The translations under genes and the position numbers were made by a program. DNA of 64,000 nucleotides from Hymenobacter caeli. GTDB lineage: Bacteria > Bacteroidota > Bacteroidia > Cytophagales > Hymenobacteraceae. Shown one piece after another: positions 24,768 through 33,420 of this stretch. The notes under the pieces were generated by a model. The model did no database searches. It was not told where the DNA came from and saw only the letters and a program-made list of their open reading frames with translations. Where the stretch lies: positions 348,911 through 412,910 of the forward strand of contig NZ_JABSNP010000001.1 in assembly GCF_013294115.1 (NCBI RefSeq). Direction: 5' to 3'. Each line of letters opens with the position of its first letter. The first letter of the stretch is position 1.

Positions 24768-26039
24768 ATGGCAAGTAATTTTTTATTGAATTGGGCGTGG
24801 TACGGGCTGCTATGCCTGGGGCTGCTCGGCAGCGGGTGCCGGGCGTGGCACCCGCTGCGGCATACGCCGGTGCGTAAGCATACCACGCGCTACCTGCGGT
24901 CGGCGGATGTGGTGGGCGGTACCGAGCTGGATACTGGCCGTTTTGAGGTAGCACAATACACGTATTTTTCCGACGTGCCGCACGTTACGGACAACTGGTA
25001 CCGACAGGAAGTATTTGTGAAAGCCCGGCAATTGGAGGCCCTGCCAGTGGGGGCGGAGCTGACAGTGCCCAACGCGCTTTTTACGGTGCAGAGCTACGGG
25101 CAGGCCACTTGGTATTTCGAGCAGTTTCAGGCAATCGGCGGCAAGCTTACGCGCCTGCCCGCCCCGCCGACCGTGCTACGCCTGCGCCTCGACTTGCATT
25201 ATACTACCGACAAGCAGCAGGTGAAAACCCTGGTGCGCCGCACCCTGGATTTTCCGCTTGACCCAACCTATTTGCAGCGAACCCGCCGCGACTACCACGG
25301 CCAGTACGACGACCTGCGCCTGGCGCTCAAAGAGCCGGGCAAGGTGCGTACCCTGGACCTGGCAACCTGGGCCATTGATTACCAGAAGCGCAACGGCCAG
25401 GAAAGCGGCCCCGACACGCTGTACCGGCACTTGGGCAAGCTGTACAACCTGGAGGAGCTGACCTTGCGGTATAGCAACCTTCAAGCGCTGCCGCCGAAGC
25501 TGAACAAGCTGAAGCGCCTGAAAAAACTGGACCTGAGCTATAACCATTTAGCCGACTTTCCAACCGGGCTAAGCGAGTTGGACAGCTTACGGGAGCTGAA
25601 CCTGGAATGGAACCGCCTCGACAGCATTCCACCCGCCATCGCCCGGCTGCGAAGCCTGCGGGTACTGAATCTGAACGACAATCACCTGGTTCGTTATCCC
25701 GAGGCGGTAAACGAGCTCGGCGGGCTGGACAGCCTCTACCTGGGCAATGCCAACCTGCGCCGGTTGCCCGCCGGCATCGGCCGGTTGCGGCAATTGCAAA
25801 CGTTGGAGCTAAACGGCTTTTGGAACAGCAAGCGCCGCAACCAACTTACTGACCTCGACGCGCTGGAGGCCCTGCCTCTGTTGCGGCGACTAAGCTTGCA
25901 GGACAATGCCCTGAAAAAGCTGCCGGCCGCAATCTATAAGCTGCCCAAGCTGGAGGAACTGAATCTGCGCTACAATGGCCTCGATTCAGCGGCGGTGGAA
26001 GTCCGGCGGCTGCCAAAAATCCGGAAGCTGGAACTGTAG
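24768..26039 (+). CDS. Leucine-rich-repeat lipoprotein
   Basis: A 423-residue protein with a lipoprotein-type signal (LLGSGC, acceptor Cys24). A unique N-terminal region of about 190 residues with no recognised domain is followed by about ten leucine-rich repeats. These are of the form LxxLxxLdLsxNxLxxLPxxIxxL, for example LKKLDLSYNHLADFP and LRELNLEWNRLDSIP. The repeats are of the plant/Shoc2-like bacterial type and make a curved protein-binding surface. It probably lies on the outer membrane and mediates a protein contact. ATG 24768 opens the signal sequence. Codon use is slightly less GC-biased than its neighbours. Confidence 0.82.
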   Translation: MASNFLLNWAWYGLLCLGLLGSGCRAWHPLRHTPVRKHTTRYLRSADVVGGTELDTGRFEVAQYTYFSDVPHVTDNWYRQEVFVKARQLEALPVGAELTVPNALFTVQSYGQATWYFEQFQAIGGKLTRLPAPPTVLRLRLDLHYTTDKQQVKTLVRRTLDFPLDPTYLQRTRRDYHGQYDDLRLALKEPGKVRTLDLATWAIDYQKRNGQESGPDTLYRHLGKLYNLEELTLRYSNLQALPPKLNKLKRLKKLDLSYNHLADFPTGLSELDSLRELNLEWNRLDSIPPAIARLRSLRVLNLNDNHLVRYPEAVNELGGLDSLYLGNANLRRLPAGIGRLRQLQTLELNGFWNSKRRNQLTDLDALEALPLLRRLSLQDNALKKLPAAIYKLPKLEELNLRYNGLDSAAVEVRRLPKIRKLEL

Positions 26040-26059
26040 CCGGAGCCGTCAGTGCCGGG

Positions 26060-26269
26060 CTACTTTGTTTCCTTCACCTCGCTTTGGAGCTTGAGCACCC
26101 GGTCGCCGTTTTCCTGCACGATGACCAGGGCCGGGTCGTCGGCCGAGCCGTTGCGGTGGATTTCGCTGCCTTTGAGGGTGCGTTTGATGGGCTCTTTGTG
26201 GACCGATTCGATTTTGCCGGTGGCCGTGCCGGTGCCGTATTTCCAGGATACTTGGGTGCCTTTGCGCAT
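26060..26269 (-). CDS. HVA/TUDOR-domain (DUF2945) small protein
   Basis: A 69-residue cytosolic protein that is one SH3-like barrel. It opens with KGTQVSWKYGTGTATGKI, continues with GSEIHRNGSADDPALVIV and ends with VLKLQSEV. This is the pattern of the DUF2945 / hypervirulence-associated TUDOR domain family. Its role is unknown in bacteria; members bind unspecified partners. It is convergent with the LRR lipoprotein gene, with 20 bases between their stops. Confidence 0.8.
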   Translation of the reverse strand: MRKGTQVSWKYGTGTATGKIESVHKEPIKRTLKGSEIHRNGSADDPALVIVQENGDRVLKLQSEVKETK

Positions 26270-26427
26270 GGGGTAGGAGGGAGAAAGGAAACAATTGAAT
26301 AATTACTTACTGCCAATGCGGCCCGACCGTTGCAATCCGGGGCCCCGGGCGGTTACTTTTAGGCCGGGCCCCGGCGCGCCCCGGGCCTCCGGGGCCCCCG
26401 CCGGGCGTTTTCCTTTTTCCGCACTGC

Positions 26428-29400
26428 ATGAAAAAAACCACTACTTCCTTGCCCGTGCTGGCCGGGTTGCTGCTGGCCGGCGGCACCGCCCTGGCCCAGC
26501 CCAGCACCTACCCCCGCAACGGCGTGTACGACCAGCGCCCCGGCCTGTACGCCTTCACCCACGCCACGCTCTACGCCGATTACCAAACCCGCCTGGAGGA
26601 CGCCACGCTCGTCATCCGCGACGGCAAAATCGAGGCCGTGGGGACCGGGGCGAAGGTGAAAATCCCGGCCGGCGCCGTGGTGCAGGACCTCAAGGGCAAG
26701 TTCGTGTACCCCGGCTTCGTGGACGTGTACACGGCCTACGGCGTGCCCGAAACCAAGGCCCCCGAGCGCCGCGGCCGCCGCGACGCGGGGCCCCAGTTCG
26801 ACTCGCAAAAGGCCGGCGCCTACGACTGGAACCAGGCCGTGCACCCGGAGGTGAACGCTGCCGACCTGTTCAAAGTGAACGCTGAGGCGGCGGCTGCCTA
26901 CCGGGCCCTGGGCTTCGGGGCGGTGCTCACGCAGCAGGCCGACGGCATCATGCGCGGCACCGGGGCCCTGGTGAGTCTCAACACCGACCGCAAGGAGAAC
27001 GAGGTGATTTTGCTGGACAAGGCCGCCGCGGCGCTCTCGTTCGACAAGGGCAGCTCGACGCAGGATTACCCCGGCTCGCTGATGGGCAGCATCGCGCTGC
27101 TGCGCCAAACCTACCTCGACGCCGCCTGGAACCAGCGCAACCCGCGCCGCGAGCAAAACTTGTCGCTGCAAGCCCTTAAGGCCCAGAAAAGCCTGCCCGC
27201 CATCTTCCAGGTGCGTGACAAGCTCTCGGCGCTGCGGGCGGATCGGGTGGGCGACGAGGCCGGCGTGCAGTACATCATCAAGGGCCGCGGCGACGAGTAC
27301 CAGCGCCTCGACGAGCTGAAGGCCACGGGGGCCACCTTCGTGGTGCCGCTCGATTTCCCCGAGGCCTACAACGTGGAGGACGTGTACGACGCCCGCCGCA
27401 TTCCGCTCGAAGACCTGAAGCACTGGGAGTTGGCCCCCGCCAACGCCGCCCGCCTGGCCCAGGCCGGCGTACCCTTCGCCCTCACGGCGGCCGACCTCAA
27501 GGACAAGAAGAAATTCCTGCCTAACCTGCGCAAAGCCGCCCAGTACGGCCTGAGCGAAACCGCCGCCCTGCGCGCCCTCACCGACACCCCCGCCCGCCTG
27601 CTGCGCGCCCAGGACCAGGTAGGGGCCCTGCGCCCGGGCCTGGTGGCCAACTTCGTAGTATGCTCGGCCCACCTGCTGGCCGACGATAACGTGCTGCTCG
27701 ACAATTGGGTGCAGGGCGAACGGTACCAGCTCAGCACCGTGCCGGCTGACTACCGCGGCGTGTACACGCTGCAAATCGGGCAGCAGCCTGCGGGCAGTTT
27801 CCTCATCCAGGGCAAGCCCGAGGCGCCGGAGCTGAAGGTGGTGCCCGCCGCCGGCGATACCATCCGCGCCACGCTGGCCGTGACCAGCGACCTGACCACC
27901 ATTGTCTTCAACCCGAAGGATAAAATCGGCAAGGGTAAGAAGCCCAGCACCGCGCCCGGGGCCCCCGCGCCCGGCGAAGGCGCCACGCGCCTGAGCGGCT
28001 ACTACACTCAGGAGGGCCGCACCTTCCAGGGCCAGGGGCTGCTGGCCGATGGCACGCCGGTGAAGTGGACCGCCCGCCGCCAGGAGGAAGCCACCCGCGC
28101 CGCCCGCCTCGACACGGCCAAGGCCAAGCCGGCGCCCGCGCTGGGGGCCCTCATGTACCCCTTCGCCGCCTACGGCCGCGCCGCCCTGCCGGCCCAAACT
28201 ACCACACTCATCAAAAACGCCACGGTGTGGACCAGCGAGACAGCCGGCAAGCTCGAAAACACCGACGTGCTGCTCGAAAACGGCAAAATCAGCCGCGTGG
28301 GCAAGAATCTGGCGCTGCCGAAAGGCGGGCGCAGCATCGACGGTACGGGCAAGCACCTGGCGCCGGGCATCATCGACGAGCACTCGCACCTGGCCATTTC
28401 GGAGGGCGTGAACGAGGGCACGCAGTCGGTGACGAGCGAGGTGCGGATTGGGGATGTCATTGACCCGGAGGACGTTGGGATTTACCGCGACCTGGCGGGC
28501 GGCGTGGTGGCGGCCCAGCTGCTGCACGGCTCGGCCAACCCCATCGGCGGGCAGTCGGCGCTGATAAAGATGCGCTGGGGTGCGAGCGCCGAAGCCATGA
28601 AAATCGCGGGGGCCCCGGGCTTCATCAAGTTTGCGCTGGGCGAAAACGTGAAGCAGAGCAACTGGGGCGAACAGAACATCCTGCGTTTCCCGCAAACGCG
28701 CATGGGCACCGAGCAGGTGTTCGTGGACGCCTTCACGCGGGCCAAGGAATACGAGCAGGAAATGCTGGCCTACAGCAAGTTGTCGAAGAAAGCGCAGGCC
28801 GCCACCGAGGCCCCGCGCCGCGACCTGGAGCTGGAGGCACTGGTGGAAATCCTGCACGACACGCGCCACATCACCTGCCACAGCTACGTGCAGTCGGAAA
28901 TTAACATGCTGCTGAACGTAGCCGACCGCATGAACTTCAAGGTCAACACCTTCACCCACATTTTGGAGGGCTACAAGGTGGCCGACAAGATGAAGGCCCG
29001 CGGCGTCAACGCCAGCACGTTTTCGGACTGGTGGGCCTACAAAAACGAGGTGAAGGACGCCATTCCCTTCAACGCGGCCATCATGACCAAGGAGGGCCTG
29101 AACGTGGCCATCAACTCGGACGACGCCGAGATGAGCCGCCGCCTCAACCAGGAAGCCGCCAAATCGGTGAAATACGGCGGCCTGAGCGAGGAGCAGGCCC
29201 TGCGCCTGGTCACCATCAACCCCGCCAAAATGCTGCACCTCGACCAGCACATGGGCTCCATCAAAGAAGGCAAGGACGCCGACGTGGTGCTCTGGACCGA
29301 TAACCCGCTGAGCATCTACGCCAAGCCCGCCTACACCTTCGTGGACGGCCGCGAGCTGTTCAGCCTCGAAAGCGACCTGGCCCTGCGCGCCGACATCGCC

Positions 29401-29535
29401 CGCGAGCGGGAGCGCCTCGTGCAGCGCATGCTGACCGAGAAGAAGGCCGGGGCCCCCACCCGCCCGCCCGTAGCCAAGGCCAACGGTGCCTGGCACTGCG
29501 ACACCTTGGGCGAGGAGAAGGACTTGGCGGAGTAG
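26428..29535 (+). CDS. Secreted tandem amidohydrolase
   Basis: A 1035-residue exported protein with a signal peptide (LPVLAGLLLAGGTALAQ) and two amidohydrolase halves. The N-terminal half (about 45-440) has the flanking beta-sandwich and a decayed first-strand motif YPGFVDVYTAYG with no HxH, so it is probably not catalytic. The C-terminal half (about 590-1000) keeps HSH (His652 and His654), His818 in ITCHSY, His844 in FTHILEG and Asp898 in NSDDAE, a full imidazolonepropionase-like metal site. It presumably hydrolyses a cyclic amide or peptide-like compound in the periplasm. The following gene encodes another, decayed amidohydrolase-like protein, so the two may form one complex. Confidence 0.85.
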   Translation: MKKTTTSLPVLAGLLLAGGTALAQPSTYPRNGVYDQRPGLYAFTHATLYADYQTRLEDATLVIRDGKIEAVGTGAKVKIPAGAVVQDLKGKFVYPGFVDVYTAYGVPETKAPERRGRRDAGPQFDSQKAGAYDWNQAVHPEVNAADLFKVNAEAAAAYRALGFGAVLTQQADGIMRGTGALVSLNTDRKENEVILLDKAAAALSFDKGSSTQDYPGSLMGSIALLRQTYLDAAWNQRNPRREQNLSLQALKAQKSLPAIFQVRDKLSALRADRVGDEAGVQYIIKGRGDEYQRLDELKATGATFVVPLDFPEAYNVEDVYDARRIPLEDLKHWELAPANAARLAQAGVPFALTAADLKDKKKFLPNLRKAAQYGLSETAALRALTDTPARLLRAQDQVGALRPGLVANFVVCSAHLLADDNVLLDNWVQGERYQLSTVPADYRGVYTLQIGQQPAGSFLIQGKPEAPELKVVPAAGDTIRATLAVTSDLTTIVFNPKDKIGKGKKPSTAPGAPAPGEGATRLSGYYTQEGRTFQGQGLLADGTPVKWTARRQEEATRAARLDTAKAKPAPALGALMYPFAAYGRAALPAQTTTLIKNATVWTSETAGKLENTDVLLENGKISRVGKNLALPKGGRSIDGTGKHLAPGIIDEHSHLAISEGVNEGTQSVTSEVRIGDVIDPEDVGIYRDLAGGVVAAQLLHGSANPIGGQSALIKMRWGASAEAMKIAGAPGFIKFALGENVKQSNWGEQNILRFPQTRMGTEQVFVDAFTRAKEYEQEMLAYSKLSKKAQAATEAPRRDLELEALVEILHDTRHITCHSYVQSEINMLLNVADRMNFKVNTFTHILEGYKVADKMKARGVNASTFSDWWAYKNEVKDAIPFNAAIMTKEGLNVAINSDDAEMSRRLNQEAAKSVKYGGLSEEQALRLVTINPAKMLHLDQHMGSIKEGKDADVVLWTDNPLSIYAKPAYTFVDGRELFSLESDLALRADIARERERLVQRMLTEKKAGAPTRPPVAKANGAWHCDTLGEEKDLAE

Positions 29536-29569
29536 CGGGACCCCCGTTCAGGGGCCCCGTTCTGGGAAA

Positions 29570-29681
29570 CCTCGCCCCCTAGCCCCCTCTCCAAAAAAGA
29601 GGGGGGACTAATTCTAGTTCTAGAAACTAAGACTAAAAACTAGTTCCCCCTCTTTTTTGGAGAGGGGGCTAGGGGGTGAGG
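29570..29681. repeat. long inverted repeat with 40-nt arms
   Basis: Bases 29570-29609 and 29642-29681 are reverse complements with two differences around an AT-rich 32-nt loop. Each arm carries a smaller ccctctccaaaaaagaggg hairpin. It occupies the gap between the two amidohydrolase genes and looks like a dispersed palindromic repeat. Confidence 0.8.
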
Positions 29682-29751
29682 TTCCTTAAGGCGACCCGCC
29701 AGAACGGAGCTGAGGGAGGAATTAAACATCAACATTATAAAAATCAACGCT

Positions 29752-31059
29752 ATGCGTTTTCAATTTACTTTTGCCCTTGCCCTGCTGGGGGCCCTGCCAG
29801 CGCTGGCCCAGGTACCCGCCCCCGCGGGGCCCCAGGCCAAGCCAGTACTCATCACCGGGGCCACGCTGCACGTGGGCAACGGCACGGTGGTGCCCAACGC
29901 CACCGTGGCCTTTGCCCAGGGCAAGCTGACCTACGCCGGCCCGGCCAGCGGCTTCACGGCCGACAAGGCCGGCTACGACACCGTGGACGGCACCGGCCAG
30001 GACCTGTACCCGGGCCTGATTTTGCCCAATACCACGCTGGGCCTCACCGATATTGAGGCCGTGCGGGCCACCGTGGACGAGCAGGAAGTGGGCATCCTCA
30101 ACCCCAACGTACGCAGCCTCATCGCCTACAATACCGACTCGGATGTGCTGCCCACGCTGCGCGTGAACGGCGTGCTGCTGGCCCAGCCCACACCCCGCGG
30201 TGGCCTGCTGACCGGCCAGAGCAGTGTGGTGCAGCTCGACGCTTGGAACTGGCAGGACGCCGTGGTGCGCGCCGACGAAGGCCAGCACCTGAGCTGGCCC
30301 CCGCTCGTCATCCGCACCAACCCGGCCGAGGACGCCGCCGCCCTGGAGCGCCGCCAGAAGGCCCGCGAAACGAACCTGCGCGACCTGGAGCAGCTCTTCG
30401 GCGAGGCGGCCGCCTACCGCCAGCTGCCCGCCGGCCGCCGCGAAAACCTGCGCCTGACGGCCCTGGCCGGCCTGTTCGACGGTAGCAAAACGCTGTACCT
30501 GCACGCCGACTACGGCAAGGAAATCATCGAATCGGTGCGCTTCGCCAAGCGCCTGGGCGTGCAGAAGGTGGCCGTGGTGGGCGGGCGCGACGCCTGGATG
30601 GTGCTCGACTTCCTCAAGCAAAACGACGTGGCCGTGGTGGTAAGCCGCCTGCACGCGCTGCCCCGCCGCGACGCCGACGACTACGACCAGCCCTACAAGC
30701 TGCCCGCCCAGCTGCAGGCCGCCGGCATCCGCTACTGCCTCGATTACGAGGGCAGCCAGGAGGCCCCCGGGGGCCGCAACCTGGCCTTCATCGCCGGCAC
30801 GGCCGCCGCGTTCGGCCTCACCAAAGAGCAGGCCCTTACGGCCGTGACCCTGGCCCCGGCCCAGCTCATGGGCATCGACAAGGCCTACGGCTCGCTCGAA
30901 ACCGGCAAGAGCGCCACCCTCGTGCTCAGCAAAGGCGACCTGCTCGACATGCGCACCAACAACGTCACCTGTGCCTTCATCGACGGCCGCCGCATCAGCC
31001 TCGAAACCAAGCAAACGGCCCTCAACCGTAAGTTTTTAACCAAGTACGGCTTGAACTAG
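29752..31059 (+). CDS. Secreted amidohydrolase-like protein lacking metal ligands
   Basis: A 435-residue exported protein with a signal peptide (FTFALALLGALPALAQ). It has the amidohydrolase beta-sandwich start VLITGATLHVGNG and the C-terminal FGLTKEQALTAVTLAPAQLMGIDKAYGSLETGKSATLVL typical of the imidazolonepropionase-like family. The first-strand motif is LYPGLILPNTTLG instead of PGxxDxHxH, and no HxH pair is seen elsewhere, so catalysis is doubtful. It lies 216 bases downstream of the tandem amidohydrolase and is similar in layout to that protein's decayed N-terminal half. A non-catalytic subunit of the same enzyme is the simplest reading. Confidence 0.8.
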   Translation: MRFQFTFALALLGALPALAQVPAPAGPQAKPVLITGATLHVGNGTVVPNATVAFAQGKLTYAGPASGFTADKAGYDTVDGTGQDLYPGLILPNTTLGLTDIEAVRATVDEQEVGILNPNVRSLIAYNTDSDVLPTLRVNGVLLAQPTPRGGLLTGQSSVVQLDAWNWQDAVVRADEGQHLSWPPLVIRTNPAEDAAALERRQKARETNLRDLEQLFGEAAAYRQLPAGRRENLRLTALAGLFDGSKTLYLHADYGKEIIESVRFAKRLGVQKVAVVGGRDAWMVLDFLKQNDVAVVVSRLHALPRRDADDYDQPYKLPAQLQAAGIRYCLDYEGSQEAPGGRNLAFIAGTAAAFGLTKEQALTAVTLAPAQLMGIDKAYGSLETGKSATLVLSKGDLLDMRTNNVTCAFIDGRRISLETKQTALNRKFLTKYGLN

Positions 31060-31302
31060 CCGGCGGCGTGGGCTTCTGGCGTTCGCGCCGCTCGCCCTTG
31101 TCCCGGTGCGGCTCGTTGGGCGACTGCGCCGCGCTGCGGACCCGCAGTGGCCACGCTCCAGGGGTGGGCCGTACTGCCTACTTTTCTTCAAATAAAGCAG
31201 GTGCAACCGCGCGAAATGCTGCCCGGTGGGCGTTTCAATCGTTCATAGCGTCTTTTGTGAACGTATTACCAACGCCCGCCGCCCGCCGGCGGGCCCCCGC
31301 CC

Positions 31303-33330
31303 ATGCCCCGATTGCTGCCGCTGCTGCTGCTGTTTTGTTCGTTGAACGCCCTGGCCCAGGGCGCGTTTGCGCCCGATGAGCGGGCCTACTACGGCCTGAT
31401 TGACCGGGGCAGCGGGCGTTGCCTCGATGTAGCCGGGGCCGGGCTGAGCGCCGGCGACGCGGCCGTGCAGTGGGAATTCACGCACGCCAGCAGCCAGCAG
31501 TGGCGCTTCGTGCCGGTGAGCGCGGGCAGCGAATACTACCGCATCGAGGCCAAGCACAGCGGCTTGTGCCTCACCGTGGACAAGCCCGGCGAGGCCGTGC
31601 CGCTGGTGCAGCGGCCGTTTCAGGGCGGGCTGGGGCAGCAGTGGCGGCTGGTGCCGGCAGGCCCCGTGGGCACCTACCAGCTCGAAAACCACCTCGAAGG
31701 CCGCGTGGCCGCCCTGGCCGCCGCCGACAAGTTCAACGGCACGCCCATGCAGGCCCAGAAGTATTCGGGCCGGGCCAGCCAGCAGTGGCACCTGTTCCAA
31801 CTGCGCCTGAACGTGGCCCCGGGCCCGGGCTTCGGTACCCGCGAGCCCCTGGCCGCGCTGAATTCGAGCGGCAACGAAATCGGCCCGGTGCTGACGCCCG
31901 ACGGCAAAACGCTGTACTTCGGCCGCACCCGCTTCGCCGGTAACACCGAAGGCAACACCGACACCGGCGACGCCTGGGTGGCCCAAAGCGCCGACCAGGG
32001 CAAAACCTGGGGCCCGCCCCAGCGCCTCGACGCGGTGAACACGCCCCAAAACAACGGCGTGCTGGCCGTGGTGGGGGCCCAGGGCCAAACGCTGCTGGTG
32101 CGCGGCACCTACGACCGCGAAGGTTTCCGCGACGAGGGCGTGAGCCGGGTGAGCCGCGCCGCCGCCGGGGCCCCCGGGGCCACCCCCAAAACCGTGCGCA
32201 CCGAAGACGTGGACGTGGCCAACTACTACGCCGCCGTGCCCGCCACGGGCTTTTTCATGACGGCCGACGAAAAAATCCTGCTGCTTTCGCTCGAGCGCGG
32301 CGACTCGGAAGGCGGCAACGACCTGTACCTGAGCCGGCCCAACGGCGCGGGCGGCTACACCGCCCCCCAAAGCCTGGGCCCCGTGCTGAATTCACCGGGC
32401 TTCGACTTTGCCCCGTGGCTGTCCCCGGACGGCAAAACGCTGTACTTCAGCTCGTACGGCCACATGGGCTACGGCGGGGCCGACGTGTTCGTGAGCCAGC
32501 GCCTCGACGATTCCTGGACGCGTTGGAGCACGCCCCAGAACCTGGGCCCCGCCCTGAACGGCCCCGGCTTCGACGCCTACTTCAGCCTCGCGCCCGACGG
32601 CCAGACGGCCTACTTCGCCGCCTCGGCCACGGCCAACGCGGCAGCCGACCTTTTCCGGGCCGGCCGCGCGGCCCCTGACACGGCCCGGGTGGCCGCCGGG
32701 CCCCCGCCGGTGTCGGAAGCCAACCGGGCCTTCGTGAGCGGGCGGGTGCTCGACGCCCGCAGCCGCCAGCCCGTGCCGGGGGCCACCGTGCGGGCGGTGC
32801 TGCTGCCCAACGCCGAGGGCGTGCAGTTCGAAGCCACCGCCCGCACCGATGCGGCGGGCAGCTACACGCTGAGCGTGCTGGCCGGGCGCTACCACGTGGC
32901 GGGGGCCAGCGGCCTGCTCACCAGCCTCGACACGCTGGCCCTGGCCGGCAATTCGGGCCACGACCTGCTGCTGCGCCCCGCCGCCGTGGGCACCAAGGTG
33001 GACTTGCCCACCATCATCTTCGCCCAGGGCCAGGCGGTGCTGCTGGGTACTTCCTACACCGAATTGAACCGCCTGGCCATCGCCCTGCAAGCCGAGTCAG
33101 GCATCAAAATCCGCCTCGAAGGCCACACCGATAACGTGGGCCCCGCCGACAAAAACCAGCAGCTCTCCGAAGACCGGGTGGCCGAAGTGAAGCGCTACCT
33201 CGTGAAGCGCGGCGTCGACGAGCAGCGCATCAGCACCGTGGGCTACGGCGGCTCGCGCCCCCGCTTTGCCAACGACCGCGAAGAAACCCGCCGCCTGAAC
33301 CGCCGCGTGGAGTTGGTAATTGTGAAGTAG
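31303..33330 (+). CDS. OmpA-family protein with ricin-type lectin and PD40 domains
   Basis: A 675-residue exported protein. After the signal peptide (LLPLLLLFCSLNALAQ), residues about 25-170 form a ricin-like beta-trefoil with QQW repeats (SSQQWRFVP, LGQQWRLVP, SQQWHLF). Residues about 180-450 carry PD40/WD40-like repeats (LTPDGKTLYFGRT, LSPDGKTLYFSS, LAPDGQTAYF). A carboxypeptidase-regulatory-like Ig domain follows, then a C-terminal OmpA domain (about 565-675) with LEGHTDNVGP and NRRVELVI that should bind peptidoglycan. It is convergent with a related OmpA protein at 33421-35484. The lectin domain suggests polysaccharide binding at the cell surface. Confidence 0.88.
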   Translation: MPRLLPLLLLFCSLNALAQGAFAPDERAYYGLIDRGSGRCLDVAGAGLSAGDAAVQWEFTHASSQQWRFVPVSAGSEYYRIEAKHSGLCLTVDKPGEAVPLVQRPFQGGLGQQWRLVPAGPVGTYQLENHLEGRVAALAAADKFNGTPMQAQKYSGRASQQWHLFQLRLNVAPGPGFGTREPLAALNSSGNEIGPVLTPDGKTLYFGRTRFAGNTEGNTDTGDAWVAQSADQGKTWGPPQRLDAVNTPQNNGVLAVVGAQGQTLLVRGTYDREGFRDEGVSRVSRAAAGAPGATPKTVRTEDVDVANYYAAVPATGFFMTADEKILLLSLERGDSEGGNDLYLSRPNGAGGYTAPQSLGPVLNSPGFDFAPWLSPDGKTLYFSSYGHMGYGGADVFVSQRLDDSWTRWSTPQNLGPALNGPGFDAYFSLAPDGQTAYFAASATANAAADLFRAGRAAPDTARVAAGPPPVSEANRAFVSGRVLDARSRQPVPGATVRAVLLPNAEGVQFEATARTDAAGSYTLSVLAGRYHVAGASGLLTSLDTLALAGNSGHDLLLRPAAVGTKVDLPTIIFAQGQAVLLGTSYTELNRLAIALQAESGIKIRLEGHTDNVGPADKNQQLSEDRVAEVKRYLVKRGVDEQRISTVGYGGSRPRFANDREETRRLNRRVELVIVK

Positions 33331-33335
33331 GTCCC

Positions 33336-33415
33336 TAAGCTGTTAGCTCTTGTTAAGAAGGCGTTCAAAGTGCCAAACGAGAGCTAACGACTAATAGCTG
33401 GTAGCTAACAGCTTA
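33336..33415. repeat. inverted repeat between convergent OmpA genes
   Basis: The 13-nt arms taagctgttagct (33336-33348) and agctaacagctta (33403-33415) are perfect complements, with further internal gagctaac matches. It fills the 90-base gap between two convergent stop codons and probably serves both as a transcription stop. Confidence 0.65.
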
Positions 33416-33420
33416 TAAAG

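Noticed and set aside
26359..29496. 1045-codon minus-strand open frame opposite the tandem amidohydrolase
   Set aside because: Antisense shadow of a well-supported secreted enzyme; low-complexity His/Val/Gly composition.
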